Of a DNA stretch of 5,716 nt, positions 1-5,716 are shown piece after piece (position 1 is the first letter of the stretch; each line of letters begins with the position of its first letter). The notes beneath the pieces were generated by a model. The model made no database searches and was not told the origin of the DNA. It worked only from the letters and a program-made list of their open reading frames with translations. Made by a program: the position numbers and the translations under genes. The DNA comes from Oscillospiraceae bacterium (GTDB lineage: Bacteria; Bacillota_A; Clostridia; Oscillospirales; Oscillospiraceae). The stretch covers positions 1 to 5,716 of the forward strand of contig CADBKB010000093.1 in the NCBI GenBank assembly GCA_902795095.1. The letters are read 5' to 3'.

Positions 1-1590
1 GCCGCATTTGAGCACAGGCAGACCCCGGTGCTCTTCCTGTGCGGCTGCAATGACGGCAGCTTCCCCCGGCCGGCGCTGGGCGGAAGCCTCTTGACGGAGC
101 CCGAGCGCCGTCGCCTGCGGGATGCGGGCGTCGGCTTGGCGCCGGATGAAAACGAGCGGATGGACCGCAATCTTGTGGGCGCCTACGCGCTGCTCAGCGC
201 CGCGGAGGAACGGATCTATATCAGCGCGGGGGAGCGCAGCGCCTGGCTTTTCACCACGCTGTGCAGCCTGTATCCCCAGGCTGTCGCAACCGGATCGGAC
301 GCGCCGCCCACCGAATTTGCCACCGAGCAGACGCTGGGTCTTGCAATGGCAAGGGGCGCCCGGCTGGCGGACGCCCCCGAGGCTGCGGCGGAATACTGCC
401 GGCGATTGCAGCAGGCGGGCCGATACGGCTTCGGCAGACTGTCGCAGCCCACGGTGCACGGCCTATACGGTGAAACGGTATTCCTTTCCGCCTCCCGCAT
501 CGACCGGTTTGCAGCCTGTCGCTTCCATTTCTTCCTGCACGACGGTCTGAAGGCCCGGGAACGACGGGCAGCGGAATTCGACGCGCCGATCTACGGCACC
601 CTGGTGCATGCGGTATTTGAGAATGCCGTGGCCCAGGTGATGCGGGAGGGCGGCTTCCGGCGGGTCAGTCGGGAACGGATGCGCGCACTGGTACAGGAGC
701 AGATCCATACCCAGCTGCGGCAGATCGCGGATCCGGCCCTGCTGTCCTCGGGCAGGTTCTCTTATCTGATGCAGCGAAATTTTGATGAAATCAACCGGGT
801 TGCGGATGTGCTCTACGATGAGCTTCATGAGAGCGATTTCGCTCCGGCGGATTTTGAGCTGACCTTCGGAAACGGCGGCGCCCTGCCGCCGGTGCAGGTT
901 GGAGACGGAGCGCACTGCGCCACCGTATCCGGCGCGGTGGACCGCGTGGATCTGGCGGAAATCGGCGGGCAGCTTTACTATCGCGTGGTGGACTATAAGA
1001 CAGGCCGGAAGGATTTTGACTATACGGATCTGCTGGAACGGCGCGGCCTGCAGATGCTGATTTACATGTTTGCACTGGAGCGCTACGGCGCCCGGCGTTA
1101 CGGAAGACCCGTCCATCCGGCGGGCGTGCTGTATGTCCCGGCCCATGATGATCTGCTGCGCTTCTCGGCCCGACCCGAGGACGCGGAGGAAACCGCCCGC
1201 GCAAAGCAAAAGAGCCACCGGCGCCAGGGCCTGCTCATGAACGACGAGCTGCTGCTGCAGGCCATGGAGCCCTGTGGGGAGAAGAACCCGACTCTGCTGC
1301 CCTACAAGCGGGGAAAACAGGGCCCCGGAGGGGATCTGATGGATCTGGATCAGCTTGGCATGCTGCGGCGGTATGTTGACCGGGCTTTGGATTCCGTGAA
1401 CGATGAGATCCTGGGCGGCGAGGTCCGTCCCAATCCCTATATCCGCGGCGCTGCCGGGGCGTGCACATGGTGCCCCTATGCGGATATCTGCCATCTGGAC
1501 CTGTGCGACAGCGAGACGCGCATCCTCAGCGCGACAAAGGCGGAGGACTTCTGGGCACGCCTGGCGCGGAAGGAGGCACACAATGGCTGA
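1..1590 (+). CDS. addB: AddB, helicase-nuclease subunit B (C-terminal part; 5' end outside window)
   Basis: This is the C-terminal 529 residues of the AddB subunit of the AddAB helicase-nuclease, which resects double-strand DNA breaks in the cytoplasm and prepares 3' ends for RecA. The frame is open from base 1, and an ATG at 28 is internal. The family is usually about 1,100-1,170 residues, so roughly the first half, including the Chi-binding region, is missing. The visible part begins with the inactivated-helicase motif LFLCGCNDGSFP. The RecB-family nuclease follows: GTLVH (His codon 607), VSGAVDRVD (Asp codon 940) and VVDYKTG (Asp 991, Lys 997). The four Cys of the iron-sulfur staple are all present, one at 517 (FAACRF) and three near the end at 1462, 1471 and 1489 (C-x2-C-x5-C). 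The wide gap of 315 residues between the first Cys and the cluster fits the family. The gene ends in TGA overlapping the addA start. Identification is by motif reading; I see no defect in the visible part. Confidence 0.96.
   Translation, partial: AAFEHRQTPVLFLCGCNDGSFPRPALGGSLLTEPERRRLRDAGVGLAPDENERMDRNLVGAYALLSAAEERIYISAGERSAWLFTTLCSLYPQAVATGSDAPPTEFATEQTLGLAMARGARLADAPEAAAEYCRRLQQAGRYGFGRLSQPTVHGLYGETVFLSASRIDRFAACRFHFFLHDGLKARERRAAEFDAPIYGTLVHAVFENAVAQVMREGGFRRVSRERMRALVQEQIHTQLRQIADPALLSSGRFSYLMQRNFDEINRVADVLYDELHESDFAPADFELTFGNGGALPPVQVGDGAHCATVSGAVDRVDLAEIGGQLYYRVVDYKTGRKDFDYTDLLERRGLQMLIYMFALERYGARRYGRPVHPAGVLYVPAHDDLLRFSARPEDAEETARAKQKSHRRQGLLMNDELLLQAMEPCGEKNPTLLPYKRGKQGPGGDLMDLDQLGMLRRYVDRALDSVNDEILGGEVRPNPYIRGAAGACTWCPYADICHLDLCDSETRILSATKAEDFWARLARKEAHNG
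1571..1576 (+). promoter_or_regulatory. Ribosome binding site of addA
   Basis: AGGAGG is a perfect Shine-Dalgarno core, six bases before the ATG at 1583. It lies inside the last codons of addB. It decides the addA start: the reading frame is open further upstream, to an ATG at 1403, but that start has no comparable site and would add 60 residues that are only addB read in another frame. Confidence 0.9.
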
Positions 1591-4500
1591 CATTCAACTG
1601 ACTCCCCAGCAAAGATGTGCGGTGGGCAATCGCGGCGGCGCTCTGCTTGTCAGTGCGGCGGCGGGCTCGGGCAAGACGAAGGTCCTGGTGGACCGGGTGA
1701 TGAGCTTCGTGTGCGATCCTGCCGCGCCCCAGGATATCAACCGTTTTCTGATCATCACCTATACAAAAGCCGCCGCAGCGGAGCTGCGGGGCAAGATCGC
1801 CGCGGCTATTTCGACGGCTCTCGCAGCGGATCCCGACAATCGACGTCTGCAGCGACAGCTCAGCCGCATCTATACGGCCCAGATTTCCACAGTTCACGCC
1901 TTCTGCGCCAATGTGCTGCGGGATTATGCCCACGAATTGGGGCTTTATCCCGATTTTCGCATCGTGGAGGAGCAGGAGAGCGCCGAATGGCGGCAGCAGG
2001 CCATGGAACAAACCCTGGCCGACGCCTACGTAGATCTGGACAGCGACCCCGATCGACGGGCCTTTCTGGATCAGCTCGGCGCCGGACGGGATGACCGCGC
2101 TGCTGCGGCGGTGCTCATGCAGGCCTATGACAGCGTGCAGTGCCATCCCGATCCGGTGGGATGGATGGACGAATGTCTGGACGTCCTCCGACTGGAGGGC
2201 TGCCGGGATATGGCGGATACCCCCTGGGGAAAGCATCTGATGGCGGAGTTCTTCCGGGTCCTGGATGAACAGATCGCCTCCATGGAGCTGGGACTTGCAC
2301 GCCTGGCGCAAAATGAGAAGGCCGAGGCAAGCTACGGCCCTGTTTTTGAGTCCAATCTCCGGCAGCTCCGGTCGCTGCGGCAGGCGAACAGCTGGGACGG
2401 CCTGTATCGGGGCCGCATCCTGGATTTCGGACGGCTGAATCCTGTGCGCGGAGAGGACAAGCAGGAGCTGGAGCGACTGCGCAGGCCCAGAAAGCTGTTG
2501 ATGGACCGGATCAAAAAGGAGCAGCAGGTGTTCTCCGTGCCGTCGGCAGCGGCGCTGGAGGAACTGCGGCAAAGCGCGCCTGCCATCCGGGGCATGTTCG
2601 GCCTCGTGAAGGATTTTACGCGGCGCTATCAGGCCATCAAGCAGCGCCGGCGGGCCATGGACTTCGGCGATCTGGAGCACGAGACCCTGGCGCTTTTGTA
2701 CCAGTCCGGTACCGGCGCGCTGACCCCGGCGGCGCTGGAGCTGCGGGAGCGCTACTGCGAGATCATGGTGGACGAATACCAGGACAGCAACCGGGTGCAG
2801 GATCAGATCTTTGCCGCGGTTTCCCGGGATGGGGAGAACCTGTTCCTGGTGGGCGACGTGAAGCAGTCCATCTATCGCTTCCGGCTGGCGGAGCCGGAGA
2901 TCTTTGTGGAGAAATACAACCGCTACCGGGACGCCGCGCTCGCCGCGCCAGGGGAACCCCGGCGGGTGACGCTTTCCAACAATTTCCGCAGCGTAGCGCC
3001 GATCCTGGCGGCAGTGAATGATATTTTCGGTCTGTGCATGAGCCCGACGGTGGGTGATATTCGCTATGGCGCGAACGAGCGCCTGTACCCGGGCACGGAG
3101 CAGACGCCACTGCCCGGTCCATGCGTGGAGCTGCACTGTATGGATACCGGCGAGCTGGAGGAGGGAACCACCGGCAGAGAGCTGGAAGCACGTCTTACGG
3201 CCAGACGGATCGCAAAGCTGCTGCACGACGGCGAGCTCGTACGCGATAAGGAGGGCACAAGACCGGCAAAGCCTTCGGACGTGGTGATCCTTCTTCGCTC
3301 CATGCGCTCTCAGGCGCCCTATTATCTGCAGGCACTGGCGGAAGAGGGGATCGAGGCGGTCAGCGATCAGAACGACGACATTCTGCGCACCACAGAGGTC
3401 TGCGTCCTGCTGTCCTATCTGCAGATCCTGGACAATCCCCACCAGGATGTGCCTCTGCTCAGCGTCCTGCTGAGCCCTGTCTACGGATTTGACGCCGAGA
3501 GCGTGGCGCAGGTGCGCCGACGCTGCCGCGACGGAGATTTCTTCGAAGCCCTGCTGCGATACAATGAGCGCAGCGACGAGTTTTCCGGTTTCCTGGACGA
3601 TTATCGGATGCTGCGTACCCTGGCCCATCGGCAAAGCGCCGACGTTGTAGTGCGGGCGGTGTGCCGCAGAACCTGTCTGCGGGACGTCTTTGCCGCCATG
3701 GAAGACGGCGAGCGGCGATTGCAGAATCTGCGTATGATCTATCAGATGGCTGCCGGGTTCGACCCCGACGGCCCGGGCGCCGTCCATGACTTCCTGCGTA
3801 AGATAGAGCAGCAGCGGGAGCGCGGCATCACCGGCGCCGGACTGCGTTCACCGAACGCAGTGCGCATCCTGTCCATCCATAAGTCCAAGGGACTGGAATT
3901 CCCTGTGGTGGTGGTTGCCGGTCTGGCAACGAAATTCAATACCGAGGACGACCGACAGGCGGTGCAGATCCATCCCGATCTTGGCACAGGCTGCGATGTG
4001 GTGGATCTGGAGCGCCGCATCAAATACCCCTCCGTCGCCAAGCAGGCGGTGCTGTCGAAGCAGCGCGCCGAGCGGCTGTCGGAGGAGCTGCGGGTGCTGT
4101 ACGTGGCGCTGACGCGCCCGAAGGATCGGCTGATCATGACCTGCTGCACGCCCCATCTGCGGACGAAGCTGCAGGACATTGCCGACCGGCTTGCGCCCGA
4201 CGGGCCGGCGAGCCTCAGCGCTGACGCCCGGTCCCTGTCTCATTGGGTGCTTATGGCGGCCATGCGCCGGGGCGAGGCCGGAGAGCTGTTCGCACTGGGC
4301 GCGAAGCCGGCGCAGACCGTCGTATCCGAGGACCCCTGGCGCATCCGGCTGTGGACGCCGGAGGCGCTGCCGCGTCCCGCGGCTATCGCACCGGAGAATC
4401 GCAGCGCATCGGAAGAACTGCCGCCGGAGGCTGCTGCCCTGGCGCGTTTCCGCTACGCCCACCCGGAGGCGACTGTGGCCCCCGCCAAGCTGACGGCCAC

Positions 4501-5122
4501 GCAGTTCAAGGGACGGATGCTGGATCTGGAGAGCGCGGAGGAGGCCCAGGACAGCAGACCCGTGGAGCACAACCTGCGCCAGCCGCTGTTCCTGCGCGGC
4601 AGGCGGCCCCTGAGCCCCACAGAGCAGGGGACTGCGGTACACCTTGCCATGCAGTACATCGACTATGGAGCCTGCGTATGCGCAGAGGGCATCGCGCGGG
4701 AGCTCCGCCGCCTGGTGAACGAGGACTTCCTCAGCGCCGCCCAGGCGGAGTGCATCGATCCGGAGCGGATCACGGCGCTCTTTTCCTCGCCGCTGGGGCA
4801 GCGGATCCTCGCAGCGCCGGAGATGGTGCGTGAATTCAAATTCTCCGTCATGGTGGACGGAGCTCTTCTGGATCCCGCCCTGGCAGGGGAGCGCATCATG
4901 CTCCAGGGCGTGACGGACTGCTGCCTGCTGGAGCCGGACGGCCTGTGCGTCATCGATTACAAGACCGACCGGGTCCGCCCGGGCGGCGAGCGGGAACGGG
5001 CCGAATTCTACCGCGGCCAGCTGAACGCCTACGCCGACGCCCTGTCGCGGATCTTTGAAAGGCCGGTCAAGGAAAAGATCCTGTATTTCTTCGCCACGGA
5101 TACGGCTGTTACGCTGGATTAA
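1583..5122 (+). CDS. addA: AddA, ATP-dependent helicase/nuclease subunit A
   Basis: This complete 1,179-residue subunit is the ATP-driven motor and second nuclease of AddAB; the family is about 1,200 residues. UvrD-like SF1A helicase motifs run in order: Q motif LTPQQ (residues 6-10), Walker A AAAGSGKT (25-32, Lys31), motif Ia TYTKAAAAEL (59-68), STVHAFC (102-108), Walker B IMVDEYQD (394-401), motif III LVGDVKQSIYRFR (422-434), motif IV LSNNFRS (464-470), motif V ILSIHKSKGLEF (762-773) and motif VI LRVLYVALTRP (836-846). The C-terminal RecB-type nuclease has GTAVH (1016-1020), Asp1112 in QGVTD, and IDYKTD (1124-1129) followed by QLNAYADAL. ATPase and nuclease residues are therefore intact. 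The chosen ATG has a perfect ribosome binding site and yields the MADIQLTPQQ start typical of AddA. It overlaps addB by 8 bases, which suggests translational coupling and a 1:1 heterodimer. The gene stops at TAA 5120-5122. Codon use is strongly G+C-biased: TTA, CTA and TCA together occur once (TCA at 3848). Confidence 0.98.
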   Translation: MADIQLTPQQRCAVGNRGGALLVSAAAGSGKTKVLVDRVMSFVCDPAAPQDINRFLIITYTKAAAAELRGKIAAAISTALAADPDNRRLQRQLSRIYTAQISTVHAFCANVLRDYAHELGLYPDFRIVEEQESAEWRQQAMEQTLADAYVDLDSDPDRRAFLDQLGAGRDDRAAAAVLMQAYDSVQCHPDPVGWMDECLDVLRLEGCRDMADTPWGKHLMAEFFRVLDEQIASMELGLARLAQNEKAEASYGPVFESNLRQLRSLRQANSWDGLYRGRILDFGRLNPVRGEDKQELERLRRPRKLLMDRIKKEQQVFSVPSAAALEELRQSAPAIRGMFGLVKDFTRRYQAIKQRRRAMDFGDLEHETLALLYQSGTGALTPAALELRERYCEIMVDEYQDSNRVQDQIFAAVSRDGENLFLVGDVKQSIYRFRLAEPEIFVEKYNRYRDAALAAPGEPRRVTLSNNFRSVAPILAAVNDIFGLCMSPTVGDIRYGANERLYPGTEQTPLPGPCVELHCMDTGELEEGTTGRELEARLTARRIAKLLHDGELVRDKEGTRPAKPSDVVILLRSMRSQAPYYLQALAEEGIEAVSDQNDDILRTTEVCVLLSYLQILDNPHQDVPLLSVLLSPVYGFDAESVAQVRRRCRDGDFFEALLRYNERSDEFSGFLDDYRMLRTLAHRQSADVVVRAVCRRTCLRDVFAAMEDGERRLQNLRMIYQMAAGFDPDGPGAVHDFLRKIEQQRERGITGAGLRSPNAVRILSIHKSKGLEFPVVVVAGLATKFNTEDDRQAVQIHPDLGTGCDVVDLERRIKYPSVAKQAVLSKQRAERLSEELRVLYVALTRPKDRLIMTCCTPHLRTKLQDIADRLAPDGPASLSADARSLSHWVLMAAMRRGEAGELFALGAKPAQTVVSEDPWRIRLWTPEALPRPAAIAPENRSASEELPPEAAALARFRYAHPEATVAPAKLTATQFKGRMLDLESAEEAQDSRPVEHNLRQPLFLRGRRPLSPTEQGTAVHLAMQYIDYGACVCAEGIARELRRLVNEDFLSAAQAECIDPERITALFSSPLGQRILAAPEMVREFKFSVMVDGALLDPALAGERIMLQGVTDCCLLEPDGLCVIDYKTDRVRPGGERERAEFYRGQLNAYADALSRIFERPVKEKILYFFATDTAVTLD

Positions 5123-5130
5123 TATGTTTC

Positions 5131-5135
5131 GGGGG
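5131..5135 (+). promoter_or_regulatory. Weak ribosome binding site of the lipoprotein gene
   Basis: GGGGG lies eight bases before the ATG at 5144. It is a poor match to AGGAGG compared with the perfect addA site, so translation may be weaker or may rely on ribosomes finishing addA at 5122. No other in-frame ATG, GTG or TTG lies between the addA stop and 5144. No promoter-like pair or terminator hairpin is evident in the 21-base gap 5123-5143. Confidence 0.5.
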
Positions 5136-5143
5136 TAATACAG

Positions 5144-5227
5144 ATGCGTCATTTCATATCGCGTAATCGGAAGCGGGCACTCCTGCTGTGCATCTGCGCT
5201 GCGTTGGCCGTCGGCGTCACAGGATGC
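5144..5227 (+). other. Lipoprotein signal peptide and lipobox
   Basis: Codons 1-28 encode a basic n-region, a Leu/Ala/Val-rich core and the lipobox Val-Thr-Gly-Cys. Signal peptidase II would cut before Cys28 (codon 5225-5227). The two extra Cys at residues 16 and 18 lie inside the hydrophobic core and do not fit the lipobox as well. The call rests on pattern reading. Confidence 0.85.
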
Positions 5228-5716
5228 GGCGAGCAACGCGGCGGGAACACGACGTCGGAATCTTCAGGTATTTCGACCCACGCGGCAACGGATGAGGACA
5301 CAACGTCGGAATCTTCAAATGCTTCGACCCACGCGGAAATGGATGAGAACACGACGAGTAAACCGAAAGAGTATACAATTCCCTCCACTCCCTCCCCGCA
5401 GGACGAGATCACCATGTGGGAATCCTTCGGTACTTCGAACTACACGCCGTTTGCCGAGCACAACCGGCTGAAAACACTGGACGAGCCGGCTTCACTGCGC
5501 TTTACGATCGGAGATACCCTGCCCCATCTGAATGGAAGCTACGGACTCTACCCGGCCTATGCGGCGATCGCCCAGGCTACCTATCCTGATTATTTGAACG
5601 AAGGCGTGCACAAAGGTACAATCTATAGTTTTGTGGGTAATAATACAACAGCCGGGGCTTATGAGCGACTGGTGGACAGAGAATGTGACATGATCTTTGT
5701 TCCGGGACCCGGTGAG
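5144..5716 (+). CDS. Secreted lipoprotein with PstS-like substrate-binding domain (3' end outside window)
   Basis: The frame is open from ATG 5144 to the window edge, giving 191 residues with no stop. The N-terminus is a lipoprotein signal peptide: basic residues (RNRKR, 7-11), a hydrophobic stretch (12-25) and lipobox VTGC with Cys28 as the predicted lipidated residue, so the protein should be anchored outside the membrane. Residues 29-87 form a low-complexity linker rich in Ser, Thr, Asp and Glu, largely two 17-residue repeats. From about residue 118 the sequence resembles phosphate-type binding proteins (PstS/PBP-like): the LPHLNGSYGLYPAYAAIAQ segment matches the family's 'R-x-DGST-x-YP-x-AA' pattern, and AGAYERLVDRECDMIFVPGPGE matches 'AYe-L-dGevDiIFv-pSe'. 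The usual Gly-Ser-Thr is Gly-Ser-Tyr here and the usual final Ser is Gly, so the ligand may not be phosphate. Fold assignment is from memory of family patterns, and no transporter genes are visible. Lower G+C and use of TCA set it apart from addAB. Confidence 0.82.
   Translation, partial: MRHFISRNRKRALLLCICAALAVGVTGCGEQRGGNTTSESSGISTHAATDEDTTSESSNASTHAEMDENTTSKPKEYTIPSTPSPQDEITMWESFGTSNYTPFAEHNRLKTLDEPASLRFTIGDTLPHLNGSYGLYPAYAAIAQATYPDYLNEGVHKGTIYSFVGNNTTAGAYERLVDRECDMIFVPGPGE
5246..5356 (+). repeat. 51-bp in-frame tandem repeat in the lipoprotein linker
   Basis: Unit 1 is 5246-5296 and unit 2 is 5297-5347; a third unit begins at 5348 with AACACGACG and then departs. Units 1 and 2 match at 43 of 51 bases and 12 of 17 residues by hand count. 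The shared protein core is TTSES(S)-x-x-STHA followed two residues later by DE. The unit length is a multiple of three, so gain or loss of a unit would change linker length without breaking the frame. It presumably forms a flexible acidic, hydroxylated spacer between the lipid anchor and the binding domain. Confidence 0.9.
5402..5446 (+). repeat. Possible degenerate extra copy of the linker repeat
   Basis: The stretch encoding DEITMWESFGTSNYT lines up in frame and without gaps with the repeat (DENTTSESSGISTHA register). Against unit 1, 5408-5446 matches at 28 of 39 bases by hand count, including GAA, GGT and TCG codons at the same places. It sits about 55 bases after the tandem array ends, at the edge of the folded domain. 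It may be an old diverged copy, or the source from which the array was duplicated. Chance similarity is not excluded for so short a segment. Confidence 0.5.

Noticed and set aside
1403..1582. An upstream in-frame extension of addA starting at ATG 1403.
   Set aside because: It would add 60 Arg/Ala-rich residues that are addB sequence in another frame. The ATG at 1583 has a perfect ribosome binding site and the normal AddA N-terminus.
1526..3787. A 753-codon open frame on the minus strand inside addA, with similar ones of 376 codons (463-1593) and 462 codons (3848-5236).
   Set aside because: Their codons are exact reverse complements of the addB/addA codons, so they stay open simply because the real genes almost never use TTA, CTA or TCA. 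They have no recognisable domains and lie opposite well-conserved proteins.
1..5122. AGGAGG-like and AGCGG words that could be read as Chi-type sites.
   Set aside because: Such short G-rich words are expected often by chance in sequence this rich in G+C, and the Chi sequence of this organism is unknown.
5095..5130. A TTAATA sequence at the addA stop that resembles a -10 box.
   Set aside because: No acceptable -35 element lies about 17 bases upstream, and the match arises from the stop codon region.
5124..5138. A tiny ORF (ATG TTT CGG GGG TAA) in the gap before the lipoprotein.
   Set aside because: Four codons with no ribosome binding site of its own; nothing supports it as a leader peptide.
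5149..5415. An 88-codon minus-strand open frame opposite the lipoprotein repeats.
   Set aside because: It is the complement of the signal peptide and repeat linker. The plus-strand frame has a start, a lipobox and a domain match.

Overview
The window is a high-G+C bacterial segment carrying three genes, all on the + strand and tightly packed: the 3' part of addB (1-1590), a complete addA (1583-5122), and the 5' part of a secreted lipoprotein gene (5144-5716) that runs off the right edge. The addB-then-addA order, AddAB (not RecBCD) architecture, strong AGGAGG ribosome binding site and a Gram-positive-style lipoprotein point to a Firmicute. The G+C-rich codon use fits a gut clostridial lineage such as Oscillospiraceae/Ruminococcaceae. 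That placement is an inference from gene order and protein style, not from a marker gene.

Region 1-5122 encodes the AddAB helicase-nuclease, which processes double-strand DNA breaks for RecA-dependent recombination. AddB contributes a nuclease domain closed by a four-cysteine iron-sulfur site; all four cysteines are present. AddA contributes the UvrD-like (SF1A) motor and a second nuclease domain; all helicase motifs and the nuclease residues are present. The two genes overlap by 8 bases (1583-1590), and the addA ribosome binding site lies inside addB, so they are almost certainly co-transcribed and probably translationally coupled. Nothing in either gene looks broken.

Only 21 bases separate addA from the third gene, with no visible terminator. 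The third gene encodes a lipoprotein: a signal peptide with lipobox VTGC, then a Ser/Thr/Asp/Glu-rich linker built from a 51-bp tandem repeat (17 residues per unit), then the start of a domain resembling the PstS/phosphate-type periplasmic binding proteins. Its base composition and codon use differ from addAB: it is richer in A+T and uses TCA, which is nearly absent from addAB. It is therefore probably functionally unrelated to break repair despite its position.

I see no RNA gene, insertion sequence, CRISPR array, phage gene or clearly new multi-gene system. The parts most worth a second look are the lipoprotein, its repeat linker and a degenerate extra repeat copy inside the same gene.
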